In this document: piece by piece, positions 9,372 to 19,110 of the stretch
Layout of the letters: each line of letters opens with the position of its first letter
How positions within the stretch are numbered: position 1 is the stretch's first letter
Assembly (NCBI RefSeq): GCF_900103785.1
Contig: NZ_FNHE01000004.1
Span: 391,550-455,549, forward strand
DNA from: Geodermatophilus siccatus
Lineage (GTDB): Bacteria > Actinomycetota > Actinomycetes > Mycobacteriales > Geodermatophilaceae
Direction: 5' to 3'
DNA length: 64,000 nt
The notes under the pieces: model-generated
What the model saw: only the letters and a program-made list of their open reading frames with translations
Told to the model about the DNA's origin: nothing
Databases searched by the model: none
Translations under genes and position numbers: made by a program

Positions 9372-10625
9372 TCAGGACCCGGCGGCCTGGACCCGGTCGG
9401 CCACGTCGCGCAGGACCGCGGGCCAGTCGTCGATGCCGTGGTCGCGGCCCATCCGGACGACGACCACGTCGGTGGCGGGGTCGACGTAGACGTACTGGCC
9501 CTTGTTCCCCCGCGCGGAGAAGCGCCCCTCCCGCTCGGTGTCGACCCACCACCAGTACTGGTAGTGCTCGGCCGGGTCGGCGGAGGTGTCGCGGGCGGTG
9601 GCCTCGGCGACCCAGGCCGCGGGCACCACCTGCCGGTCGCCGACCCGGCCCTCGTGCGCGAAGAGGTACCCGAAGCGGGCGAAGTCCACGGCCCGGGCGT
9701 TGAAGCCGCTCTCCATCTTCGGGAAACCCGAGGCCAGGCTGTCGGCGCTCCACGACGCGTCGGCCTCGGCGCCAAGCGGCTGCCACAGCACCTCGCTCGC
9801 GTAGTCGGCCACCGGCGTGCCGGTGGCCCGCTCCAGTACCAGCCCCACGAGCAGCGGGTTGTAGTTGTCGTAGTGCCAGCGCACGCCCGGGGCCTCGTCG
9901 ATCTGCACCGAGAGGGCGGTCGCGCGCAGGTCGGGGGAGTAGTAGGTGACCGAGTCGTCGCTCCAGGGCAGGCCGTGCTCCTCGTAGCGCAGCCCCGACG
10001 ACATGGTGACCAGGGACCGCAGCGTGACCCGGGCGAAGTCGGGGTCGCGGTCGAGCAGCTCCGGCACGTAGGTGGTGACCGGGTCGTCGAGGCTGCCGAT
10101 CCGACCGCGGTCGATCGCGATGCCGACCAGGGTGGAGAGGATCGACTTGGCGACGGAGAACGACGTCTGGGTCGCCTCCCGGCCGCCGCCGTGCAGGTAC
10201 CGCTCGACCACCAGCTCGTCACCGCGCAGGACGAGGAACGCCTGGGTCCCGGTGCGCTCGAGCAGCGCGCCCAGGTCTTCGGTCCCGCCGTCGGGCAGGG
10301 TCACCTCGTCGAGGACGCCGTCGGGCAGGGACCCCGGCCGGAGCTCCAGGGTCTGCGGGCCGGCGGGGACCGGCAGCGCCGGGAAGCGCCGCCAGTCGTC
10401 GACGTCGGCGTCGCGCCACACGACCGCCCGCGCCACCGCGGAGGAGTCCAGCGCGGCCAGTGCCCACAGCTGCACGCCCCCGGCGGTGACCGCGACGAAG
10501 ACCAGGGCCGCCACCAGCGCGGTGACCGTCCGCCCGCGCCTGCGGCGGACGAGCCGGGCGGCGCCCCAGCCGGCGAGGCCGGCGACCGCGAGGAGGAGCG
10601 GCACGAACAGCGGGGACGTGAGCAC
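9372..10625 (-). CDS. Membrane-anchored beta-lactamase-family serine hydrolase
   Basis: 417 residues from GTG 10625. Two hydrophobic segments (~5-25 and ~36-58) should anchor it with the catalytic domain outside. The penicillin-binding-like motifs are SVAK (157-160), YDN (252-254) and a late GNKGQ replacing the usual H/KxG. Class C/NylB-like serine hydrolases of this layout cut esters, amides or D-amino peptides; substrate not predictable. No Shine-Dalgarno is seen; TAACCT on this strand lies 6 bp before the GTG, which could be the -10 of a leaderless message. Confidence 0.8.
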   Translation of the reverse strand: MLTSPLFVPLLLAVAGLAGWGAARLVRRRRGRTVTALVAALVFVAVTAGGVQLWALAALDSSAVARAVVWRDADVDDWRRFPALPVPAGPQTLELRPGSLPDGVLDEVTLPDGGTEDLGALLERTGTQAFLVLRGDELVVERYLHGGGREATQTSFSVAKSILSTLVGIAIDRGRIGSLDDPVTTYVPELLDRDPDFARVTLRSLVTMSSGLRYEEHGLPWSDDSVTYYSPDLRATALSVQIDEAPGVRWHYDNYNPLLVGLVLERATGTPVADYASEVLWQPLGAEADASWSADSLASGFPKMESGFNARAVDFARFGYLFAHEGRVGDRQVVPAAWVAEATARDTSADPAEHYQYWWWVDTEREGRFSARGNKGQYVYVDPATDVVVVRMGRDHGIDDWPAVLRDVADRVQAAGS

Positions 10626-10699
10626 ACCGGGAGGTTAGGGACCGCCGGCCCCCTCGCGGCCGGGCGCACCGCCGCGCGTGTCCGCACCGGGAGACGACC

Positions 10700-10731
10700 G
10701 CGGCCGGCGCCCCACGGGGGACGCCGGCCGC
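10700..10731 (-). terminator. Hairpin downstream of the acyl-CoA dehydrogenase pair
   Basis: GCGGCCGGCG (10700-10709) and CGCCGGCCGC (10722-10731) form a perfect 10-bp stem, extended by C-rich/G-rich bases, 16 bp past the stop of the dehydrogenase gene. There is no T-tract, as is common in high-GC actinobacteria. Confidence 0.6.
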
Positions 10732-10747
10732 AGTGGTCGCCGGTGGC

Positions 10748-11914
10748 TCAGCCGGTGTAGGGCGCGCCCAGCGGGTCGACGGTCTCGTGCCCGGTCACGT
10801 CGGCGGCGAGGCGGGACAGCGCCCAGTCGCCGTCGCCGAGGACGTGGTCGATGGCGGTGAGCCGGCTGGTGTGGTGGCCGACCGTGTACTCGGCGGTCAC
10901 GCCGATCCCGCCGTGCAGCTGGATCGCCTCCTTGCCGATGTGCCGGCCGGCGCGGCTGGTCTGCAGCCTTGCGCGGTCGGCCGCGGTGACGACGTCCCCG
11001 CCGGCGTCGGCCACCATCGACGCCCACAGCGCGGTGCTGCGGGCCAGCTCGAGCGAGACGTACATGTCCGCGGCGCGGAAGGTGAGCGCCTGGAACCGGT
11101 TGAGCGTCACGCCGAACTGCTTGCGGGTCTTGAGGTACTCGGCGGTGGTGCGCAGCGCGGTGTCCATCGAGCCGATGGCCTCGTGGGCGTAGGCGATGCG
11201 CGCCTCGGCGAGCACCCGCTCGATCTCCGCGGTCCGGTCGGCGGTGCCCTCGCCGAGCAGCTCGGCCGGGGTGCCCTCGAAGCGGACGTTGGCCGCGCGG
11301 CCGCCGTCGTGCGTCCGGTAGCCGGTGCGGGTCAGCCCCGCCGCGTCGCCGCGGACGAGGAACAGCGCCGTCCCGCCGTCGGCCCCGTCCCCGGTCAGCA
11401 GAGCGGACACGACGAGGACGTCGGCCCGCGCGCCGTTCAGCACCGGCTCCTTGACGCCGGTGAGCGTCCAGGAGTCGCCGTCCCGGGTGGCGGTGACGGC
11501 CTCGGCCGACGGGCTCCAGCGGGTGCCGGGCTCGGCGTGCGCGGCGGCGGCCAGCGTCGTCCCCTCGGCGATGCCGCCCAGGACCTCCGACCGCTGGGCG
11601 TCGGTGCCGACGGCGGCGACCAGGCCGCCGGCGAGCGCCACCACCTCGATGAACGGCTCGGGCGCGAGCACCCGGCCGATCTCCTCGGCGACGATCGCCA
11701 CCTCGATCGGCCCGGCGCCCATGCCGCCGTGCTCCTCGGCGAAGGGCAGCCCCAGCAGGCCCATCTCGGCCAGCCGCGACCAGGTCTTCTCGTCGAAGCC
11801 GGGGTCGGTCCCGGTCACCCGGCGGCGCTGCTCGCTGTCGCCGTAGGCGCGCTCCAGCAGACCGCGCACGGCCTCCCGGAGGTCGTTCTGCTCACTGTCG
11901 AAGGTGAAGTCCAC
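10748..11914 (-). CDS. Acyl-CoA dehydrogenase, second subunit of a pair
   Basis: 388 residues from GTG 11914 (GAGGCAACC upstream). N-terminal helical region MDFTFDSEQNDLREAVRGLL, then EHGGMGAGPIEVAIVAEEIG and the C-terminal AYLK-type region TAEYLKTRKQFGVTLNRFQA and AIQLHGGIGVTAEY. FAD-dependent alpha,beta-desaturase of acyl-CoA thioesters in the cytoplasm. It begins 7 bp after the companion dehydrogenase. Actinobacterial pairs of this kind often form alpha2beta2 enzymes acting on sterol side chains or other bulky acyl-CoAs; that is inference here. Confidence 0.88.
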   Translation of the reverse strand: MDFTFDSEQNDLREAVRGLLERAYGDSEQRRRVTGTDPGFDEKTWSRLAEMGLLGLPFAEEHGGMGAGPIEVAIVAEEIGRVLAPEPFIEVVALAGGLVAAVGTDAQRSEVLGGIAEGTTLAAAAHAEPGTRWSPSAEAVTATRDGDSWTLTGVKEPVLNGARADVLVVSALLTGDGADGGTALFLVRGDAAGLTRTGYRTHDGGRAANVRFEGTPAELLGEGTADRTAEIERVLAEARIAYAHEAIGSMDTALRTTAEYLKTRKQFGVTLNRFQALTFRAADMYVSLELARSTALWASMVADAGGDVVTAADRARLQTSRAGRHIGKEAIQLHGGIGVTAEYTVGHHTSRLTAIDHVLGDGDWALSRLAADVTGHETVDPLGAPYTG

Positions 11915-11921
11915 GGTTGCC

Positions 11922-13097
<1,176 letters not shown>

Positions 13098-13162
13098 CGG
13101 GCCTCTCTCCTGACGGCGACCGTGCCGTCTCGCAGGGTGGGAGACCGACTTTCCCACACTTC

Positions 13163-13176
13163 CTACCGGCGGGTAG
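13163..13176. promoter_or_regulatory. Palindromic operator candidate upstream of the acyl-CoA dehydrogenase operon
   Basis: CTACCGGCGGGTAG has perfect CTACC/GGTAG arms around GGCG. TetR-family regulators of actinobacterial fatty-acid or sterol genes often bind TACC-N4-GGTA-like palindromes. No regulator gene is adjacent, so the binding protein is unknown. Confidence 0.45.
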
Positions 13177-13240
13177 CACCGGTGGGTACGGCGTGGCGGT
13201 CGCCGTCCCGGGATCGCCGTCCACCGCTCGAGGCCGCTGG

Positions 13241-14914
13241 TCAGGCCTGCGCCAGGGAGGTCCAGAAGGCGCAGTTCGACCCGGCGGCGACGTCCACCGG
13301 TCCGACCCCGCCGGCGGAGGCGAGGTCGAGGCCCTGCACGTCCCCGCTGTCGCGGTGGTGGTGCCACCGGGGGACACCCGGGCCGTCGGGGTCGCCGGTC
13401 GCGGCGAAGGTGGTCCAGTAGCGGACCATCGTCGCCGACAGCTCCTGCTGCTCCGGCGTCAGCGGGGCGCCGAACAGGCCCGGGAACAGGTACGGCAGCT
13501 CGCTGCCGTGGCTGGCGTCCTCCGGGTGGTCCGGTGACGGGAGGTCGACCAGCGGGGACGCCGTCCGGTCGCGGAACTGGTAGGCGTACACCCGCGGCCG
13601 TCCCGGGGTCGCCGACAGGGCCGCGTAGGCGTCGACGTGCGCACAGGTGGACAGCATGGTCGGGGGGCCGGCGTCGCTGTACACCGCCGCCAGTGCCCGC
13701 AGCGGCGAGGGATACGCGTCGGCCGGGTAGCGGGCGAGGACCTCCTCGGCCCGGTCGCCGTAGCGCGCGGTCAGCTCCGCCGCGTACTCCTCCGCGGTCA
13801 GCGTCGGGGACGGCGGGGCGCCGGTCGAGACCAGCGGCTGGTCCGGGGCGAACAGCGTGTTCTCGTCGCGGTTGTTGCCGTGCAGGACCGGTACCCGCGC
13901 GTACTCGCCCGCGGCGATGGCGTCCGCCGGCTGGACCGGCAGGGCCGAGCCGCCGACGACGAAGGCGCCGCTCTGCGGCAGGGCGCCCAGCCAGGCGCGC
14001 AGCAGCTCCTCGACCCCCACCTCCCGCAGGCAGGCCGCCACGTCGGTCCCCCCGGCGCAGCCGACCGCCGCGGCGACCTGGTCGCCCCTGGCCTCGGCGG
14101 TGGCCAGGTCCTCGGAGCGCGCGGTGCAGCTGTAGCTCTGCGCGATCGCGCGGTCGAACAGCCCACGCGCTGTCGGCGAGACCAGCTGGGCGCAGACCGA
14201 CGCGCCACCGGCGGACTCGCCGAACACCGTCACGGTGTCCGGGTCGCCCCCGAAGGCGGCGATGTTGCGCTCCACCCAGCGCAGGGCGGCCTGCTGGTCG
14301 AGCAGGGCGGCGCTGCCCGAGGCGACGTCGCCGTTCTGGGCGGACAGGTCCCGCTGCGCCAGGAAGCCCAGCGGCCCGAGCCGGTAGTTGATCGTCACGA
14401 TCACCACGTCACCGTCGACGGCGAGCCTGCCCGCGTCGTACGGCGACCCGGCGCCGAGGACGAAGAAGCCGCCGTGGATCCACACCATGACGGGCAGCTC
14501 CCCGCGCCGGCCCTCCAGGCCGGCCGGCGTCGTGACGTTCAGGAACAGGCAGTCCTCGTCCGTCGACGCGATGGTGCTGAGGTCCGGGAACTGCGGCTGG
14601 GGGCAGCTGCTGCCCGGCTCCGTCGCGTCGCGGACGCCGTCCCACGGCTCCACCGGCGCCGGCGGCCGGAACCGGAGGTCACCCACCGGCGGGGCGGCGA
14701 ACGGGATGCCCTGGAAGAGGCGGTAGCCCTTCGCCAGGGTGCCCCGCACGGCGCCGTCCTCGGTGGGCACGACGACTGGCGGCGCACCGTCGGCCGTGAC
14801 CGCGGCTGCGCCCCCGGGGGCGGCGAGGGCCGGCCCGCCACCGGCCAGGAGGGCCGCGCCGAGACCGAGGGAGAGCAGTGCCCGGCCGAGCGGCCGGGGG
14901 AGGGAGGGTCGCAC
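13241..14914 (-). CDS. Secreted type-B carboxylesterase
   Basis: 557 residues from GTG 14914 with a strong GGAGGTCCC site. A signal peptide covers ~1-32 (ALLSLGLGAALLAGGGPALA, cleavage near ALAAPG). The alpha/beta-hydrolase core shows FQGIPFAAPPVGDLRF, the oxyanion HGG (147-149), the nucleophile elbow FGESAGGAS (Ser 234), NNRDEN with the likely acid, and ASHGSELPYLF with the likely His. Cys pairs around SSCPQP/EDCLFL match the conserved disulfide. Hydrolyses carboxylic esters outside the cell; substrate not predictable. Confidence 0.9.
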   Translation of the reverse strand: MRPSLPRPLGRALLSLGLGAALLAGGGPALAAPGGAAAVTADGAPPVVVPTEDGAVRGTLAKGYRLFQGIPFAAPPVGDLRFRPPAPVEPWDGVRDATEPGSSCPQPQFPDLSTIASTDEDCLFLNVTTPAGLEGRRGELPVMVWIHGGFFVLGAGSPYDAGRLAVDGDVVIVTINYRLGPLGFLAQRDLSAQNGDVASGSAALLDQQAALRWVERNIAAFGGDPDTVTVFGESAGGASVCAQLVSPTARGLFDRAIAQSYSCTARSEDLATAEARGDQVAAAVGCAGGTDVAACLREVGVEELLRAWLGALPQSGAFVVGGSALPVQPADAIAAGEYARVPVLHGNNRDENTLFAPDQPLVSTGAPPSPTLTAEEYAAELTARYGDRAEEVLARYPADAYPSPLRALAAVYSDAGPPTMLSTCAHVDAYAALSATPGRPRVYAYQFRDRTASPLVDLPSPDHPEDASHGSELPYLFPGLFGAPLTPEQQELSATMVRYWTTFAATGDPDGPGVPRWHHHRDSGDVQGLDLASAGGVGPVDVAAGSNCAFWTSLAQA

Positions 14915-15081
14915 GGGACCTCCGGGGGCTGGTCGGCCCGCCGCGCGACCGGAGCCGTGTCACGACGGTCGTGCGGAGGGTAGGGGACCGGGGGTCGGTG
15001 CGGGCCCCGGAGGCGCGTGCCCGTCCACCCGCCGCCGGTCCCCGCGCGTGTCGCCGCGGTCGTGCGGGCACGCTCGTCAGC

Positions 15082-15906
15082 GTGTTCGACGTCGACTGGA
15101 TGGGTCAGCTCAGCCGCGAGGTGCTGCGGGAGCGGCTGCCCGCGCTGATCGCCGAGACCTGCGCGTGGGCCGTCGGCATGTCCGACCGGCCGCACCACGA
15201 GCGGCGCCGCGGCCGGCTGGGCGAGACCGGCGGGACCATCGGTGACCGCATCGCCCGCGGGCAGCCGCTGTCCGGTGAGGAGGACGGCCGCCTCGACCTC
15301 GGCGACGCCCGGCCGGGCAGCTTCCGCGACGTGCTCAACGCGGTGGACGCCACCGGGGTCCTCTACGCCGACCGGTTCGACCGCGAGGTGCTCGAGCCGT
15401 TCGTGCTGGCCACCTGCGTGCTGGCCGCCGAGCGGGCGCGGGCCACCCGGCGGGCGGAGTGGGCCGAGCTGCTCGACGACCTGGGGGAGGACGGCCGCGA
15501 CCTGGTCGGGGTGGTCCGGGCGGGGGAGTGGGAGACGTCGCTGCGCACCGAGGCCGAGCACCTGGTGCTGGCCGCGCTGGCCGACGTCCCGCTGCTGGAG
15601 GTCGAGGCCGAGGGGCTGCCGCTGTCGCTGCTGCGGGCGGCCGAGGCGCTGACCCGGGAGGCCGCGACCGCTCCGCCGTCCGGGCCGCCGGGGGAGGACC
15701 CGGCCGCCTCGGGGGCGGTCTTCCTGGCCCGGGCCGCGCTCGCGGGCCTCGACGAACCGGTGCCGCCGTCGCAGGCCGACCGGGTGCTCACCGCGCTGCT
15801 GGCCGAGGGCATCGAGCCCGAGGAGCTGCCCGCCGTCCTGCCGCACCTGCCACTGGCGCCGGGCACCGCGGACGCCGTCCTCACCCTGCTCGACGCCGGC
15901 CGCTGA
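15082..15906 (+). CDS. Conserved hypothetical protein, unrecognised
   Basis: 274 residues from GTG 15082. The start is uncertain because no strong ribosome-binding site is seen. Mostly helical and acidic, Leu/Ala/Glu-rich, with no signal peptide or membrane segment. Fixed-looking elements are WMGQLSREVLRERLPALIAE near the start and DATGVLYADRFDREVLEP mid-protein. Divergent from the esterase gene. I do not recognise a family. Confidence 0.55.
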   Translation: MFDVDWMGQLSREVLRERLPALIAETCAWAVGMSDRPHHERRRGRLGETGGTIGDRIARGQPLSGEEDGRLDLGDARPGSFRDVLNAVDATGVLYADRFDREVLEPFVLATCVLAAERARATRRAEWAELLDDLGEDGRDLVGVVRAGEWETSLRTEAEHLVLAALADVPLLEVEAEGLPLSLLRAAEALTREAATAPPSGPPGEDPAASGAVFLARAALAGLDEPVPPSQADRVLTALLAEGIEPEELPAVLPHLPLAPGTADAVLTLLDAGR

Positions 15907-16002
15907 CCGCCGTCGGGACACCGCCCTCGCGCCGGGGTGCCGGCGTCCGTCACGATGGAGAGGGCGGTCCAGGGCCGCGGAGCCCGGTGGACGGAGGACA
16001 GG

Positions 16003-16314
16003 ATGAGCGATCAGCAGCCGGTCGAGCCCGACGCGATCCTCGGGAGGGACGGGGCCGCGGTCCCGGGCCCGCGGGGTTCCGGCCTGGCGCCGCAGCAGCT
16101 CCCCTCGCTGGTCCCGGCGCTCGCACGCGTGGCGTTCGCCGGGCCGCTGCTCACCGCGTCGGCTCTCGCGCTCACCGCGGCCGCTGCGGCCAAGGCGGTC
16201 GAGGTGGCCGGCCGGGTGGCCCGGCAGCGGATGGGTGCCGATGCGGTGCGGCAGGTGCTCCCCGGCGGGATCGAGGTCACCTGGACCAGGGTCGAGGTCC
16301 GGTGGACCCCCTGA
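16003..16314 (+). CDS. Small hypothetical protein with one hydrophobic segment
   Basis: 103 residues from ATG 16003 (ACGGAGGACAGG upstream). After a polar N-terminus there is an Ala/Leu-rich hydrophobic stretch at ~38-62 that could span the membrane, then a basic amphipathic region and a beta-like tail ending TWTRVEVRWTP. No family recognised. It is the last high-GC gene before the AT-richer island. Confidence 0.55.
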   Translation: MSDQQPVEPDAILGRDGAAVPGPRGSGLAPQQLPSLVPALARVAFAGPLLTASALALTAAAAAKAVEVAGRVARQRMGADAVRQVLPGGIEVTWTRVEVRWTP

Positions 16315-16534
16315 GCGCCGCAGCGCCCCACGGCCCGGCGACACGGAGCTGACCCGGCCGACCCAACGCGGCAAGGAGCCTCGCAGCGGCCCACCTGAGG
16401 CTGTTCCATGAGGTCGCCTACTTCTGACGAAGGCGCGTAGTCGGCATCGTCGCCAGGTGCTCCCGAACCTGCAGCGTCAGGCGCTCTCCTTGCGCTTGGC
16501 CGTCAACCGGCGGCCAGAGCAGCTCCCTGGGAGC

Positions 16535-16774
16535 TCATGTGGTCTCCGAAGGACACCTTGCCGCTCTGGACGAACGGCGCTCATAACGGAGGATCGACGA
16601 GCGACCAGCGGGTGCGCCTTCCCATGTCGGGCGGACCCGTGAGTACATGGCAGCTTTCTTCCATAGGCCGGCATCCTCTCCGTAGGTGCAAGAGGCGCAG
16701 GTAGTGACCTGGGCTGGGGCCCCGGAGTGGACCTCCCAAGGGTGCGCGCAGTCGGTGCACATTCTGTCGGCCAT
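16535..16774 (-). CDS. Small zinc-ribbon-like protein
   Basis: 79 residues from ATG 16774. The first half reads MCTDCAHPWEVHSG ... TTCASCTYGEDAG, with two CxxC pairs and two His, a plausible zinc-binding knuckle. The second half is basic and low in structure. No Shine-Dalgarno is seen. It lies in the AT-richer island. It could be a real small DNA- or RNA-binding protein or a chance ORF; the CxxC...CxxC pattern is the only support. Confidence 0.4.
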   Translation of the reverse strand: MADRMCTDCAHPWEVHSGAPAQVTTCASCTYGEDAGLWKKAAMYSRVRPTWEGAPAGRSSILRYERRSSRAARCPSETT

Positions 16775-17147
16775 GACGGCTCAGGCCGCCCCTCAGGGCA
16801 GGACACCGCTGCTGTCTCAAGAGTTGCCTTGCGTTCCTGGGCGACCCATTAAGGGGTCGACGCAGCGGTGACGCTCTGGTGACGTCTGCGTGACGGTCGC
16901 CCGTGCAGACTCCGCCCTCTTTGCTGTGGTCGAATCTCGAGCCGGATGGCGTATCGAGCCTCGCCTCAGCTCGACGATCAGCTTTGATCCTTGGGGGTGA
17001 GAATAGGTACAAGTGGTCACGGACGAGCGATCGCGCCGACGCCCTATTCAGGAGCGAAATGAACACGCGCCGGCAATCTCGGCAAACGGTGTTTTCACCT
17101 GTCGAACTGCGCGTCGTCTATCCGTATGGATCTCACGGAGGACTCCA
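16775..17147. other. Gene-poor AT-richer stretch upstream of the KAP NTPase
   Basis: No convincing gene. It holds a short inverted repeat (CGACCC ... GGGTCG near 16843-16858) and presumably the KAP promoter. Base composition is like the KAP gene and unlike the flanks. Confidence 0.4.
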
Positions 17148-18755
17148 GTGGTGAACTACAGCTCTTTTCGTATTCTTCTGGACACGCCCGCGAAAGCGCC
17201 TGGACTGGGTTTTACGCACTACGCCGAGGCTCTGGCGGAAGTGGTATCGGAAAGTCCCGCACGTTTCGCAGTAGGGATCTTCGGAGACTGGGGAGCCGGC
17301 AAGACCACTTTGATGCGAGCGGTCCAAAACCTCCTGGCAGCAGATTCTGGAGTGCTGACAGTTGAGTTCAATGCCTGGCGTTACGAGCGGGAGCCCGACC
17401 TGATCGTGCCATTGCTGGATATAATGCGGGACAGGCTATTAAAACTTACGGCCGACAACGATGAGGCCGACGATGATCGTCAGCAGATGATTCGTCGCGC
17501 AGCTAGCCGCATCGCTCGAGCCGCGCGCGCAATACTCCACGGATCGACGGTCACTCTGAAGACACCTGTAGTGGACGTTGGACTGAACGCGGGTGCAATA
17601 CTGGATGAATGGTCGAAGGGGGCGCAGACGCAAGCTCCATCACTGCAATCGTTCTATCATGCGGCCTTCAAAGAGTTGGAGGGAGCCGCGGGTGATTTCC
17701 GAGAGGCCGGCCTAGAGCGCGTGGTCGTCTTCATCGACGACTTAGACCGATGCCTCCCGTCCCAAGCGCTGCAGGTCCTCGAGTCTATGAAGTTATTCTT
17801 CGATCTTGAGGGATTTGTTTTCGTCTGCGGACTTGATCAGGACCTCGTTGCGCGAGCAGTTTCGTCCAAGTATCCAACGCCCGCCACCGAGGCTGTCGAA
17901 CACGTGTCCGGCAGTGAGTACATTCAGAAGATATTCCAATTACCGTTCGCACTGCCGCGCATTACTTCGGCTGACCTCAGGCACTACAACGAGGTGCTGC
18001 TTCGAGACAGCGATTGGGCTGACGATCAGAAGGTGGACTACAACGTAGTCGTCCGGCACCATCTGAGATTTCTCGTCGAGAATGACACCGTTAATCCGCG
18101 AGAGGTCAAGAGACTGATCAATTCGTATGTCATCCAGATGAAGATCCTTACGCGGCGGCTCGCCGTCGTGGATCCGAACATCGTCATGATCCTCCAACTT
18201 ATGGGCTCCCGTTCCGACTGGCGACCTCAGTACTTGGCGCTAGCGGCAGATCCACAGTTGTACGTTTCGACGGTCCTGCAGCCGGAACTCGCGGATGGCC
18301 AGGGTGTCAATGACGGAGCGCCGCAGTTGCCACCATCTTTGTACAACTACTTGAACCAGGAGGGGCGGGCGCTGTTGTCTGTGCCTGATTTGGGCCCATA
18401 CGTGCTCGCCGCGGAGTCAACTCGTTCGACCGACACAACTTTGATCACAATCCAAGCGGCACTGAGACGGCTTCGCGCCGCCATTGCCGACTTGGCGGTG
18501 AATGTGCAACCGCAGACCGTTCAAGCAGTTCAGGAGCAATTGAGGCCCCTTAGCTCTCTGGGTGCGAGACGCAGCGGCCCGTTAGCGGCACGCTGGAAGC
18601 AACAGGCCGTGCAGTTGGAGGCCTTGGTTGAGGAGCTTCATCCGAATCAAGGAGAGCTGCCGCAAGGCTGGAGTGAGCGGGTCACCAGGACGGTTGACCA
18701 ACTAGATCTTATTGCGCGCGAACTTCGAAGTGAGTCAACGTTCGGGGAAACGTGA
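17148..18755 (+). CDS. KAP-family P-loop NTPase
   Basis: 535 residues from GTG 17148 (CACGGAGG 6 bp upstream; GTG 17151 is also in frame). Walker A is GDWGAGKTTL (46-55) and Walker B VFIDDLDRC (Asp 197-198), with FNAWRYE and VFVCGLDQDLVARAV, the KAP signatures. The membrane inserts common in KAP proteins are not obvious. A helical C-terminal region (~380-535) has no recognised domain. KAP NTPases include phage-exclusion protein PifA and other defence or membrane-scaffold proteins. Two 60-bp lines inside the gene counted 55 and 57% GC, far below the window norm, and codon use is mixed: recent transfer is likely. No partner gene is obvious. Confidence 0.85.
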   Translation: MVNYSSFRILLDTPAKAPGLGFTHYAEALAEVVSESPARFAVGIFGDWGAGKTTLMRAVQNLLAADSGVLTVEFNAWRYEREPDLIVPLLDIMRDRLLKLTADNDEADDDRQQMIRRAASRIARAARAILHGSTVTLKTPVVDVGLNAGAILDEWSKGAQTQAPSLQSFYHAAFKELEGAAGDFREAGLERVVVFIDDLDRCLPSQALQVLESMKLFFDLEGFVFVCGLDQDLVARAVSSKYPTPATEAVEHVSGSEYIQKIFQLPFALPRITSADLRHYNEVLLRDSDWADDQKVDYNVVVRHHLRFLVENDTVNPREVKRLINSYVIQMKILTRRLAVVDPNIVMILQLMGSRSDWRPQYLALAADPQLYVSTVLQPELADGQGVNDGAPQLPPSLYNYLNQEGRALLSVPDLGPYVLAAESTRSTDTTLITIQAALRRLRAAIADLAVNVQPQTVQAVQEQLRPLSSLGARRSGPLAARWKQQAVQLEALVEELHPNQGELPQGWSERVTRTVDQLDLIARELRSESTFGET

Positions 18756-19059
18756 TCGTCGTCTTGAACAATCTGAGGAGGTCGTAGCCCCCGCTGCGCA
18801 TCAATAAGTCTTTTCGTGGACAGGTCGGCGCTGCTGCCGACGCAGATCTGGATCTTGTCAGTGCCGAGGATTTTGGCATCGCCGCGCCAGCTTGCACCGG
18901 CGGGTATCCCTGGGGCTGTCTTCACAGGGACGGTGCCTGGAGCCAGTCAGCATGGGGATCGTTGTCCGGCCGCCGTGGCGCCAGGTCGGTCAGTGTGCCT
19001 GCTGAGCTTGGCATGTGGGGGTCGTGGGCGTGCACGCGTTCGGACCGTTGGGTAGCGCG
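18756..19059. other. Unassigned 3' part of the AT-richer island
   Basis: No gene I can support. A minus-strand ORF (18925 down to 18647, reading KTAPGIPAGASWRGDAK near its start) overlaps the KAP tail and has no family or ribosome-binding site. Composition rises back to the genome norm near 19000. Confidence 0.35.
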
Positions 19060-19104
19060 GCCACCGGCTACCGGCCGCCGTTGATTCGGCCGGCGGCCGG
19101 TGGC
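19060..19104 (-). terminator. GC-rich hairpin after pobA
   Basis: GCCACCGGCTACCGGCCGCCG pairs, with a small bulge, to CGGCCGGCGGCCGGTGGC across TTGATT, ending 6 bp past the pobA stop. It also marks the edge of the AT-richer island. Confidence 0.6.
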
Positions 19105-19110
19105 CGCGAC

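Noticed and set aside
16315..16534. tRNA gene or attachment site at the edge of the AT-richer island
   Set aside because: No cloverleaf, no TTCRANTC-type T-loop, and no direct repeat shared with the 19-kb edge that I could find by eye.
18647..18925. 92-codon minus-strand ORF over the end of the KAP gene
   Set aside because: No ribosome-binding site, no recognised family, and a third of it is antisense to the KAP gene.
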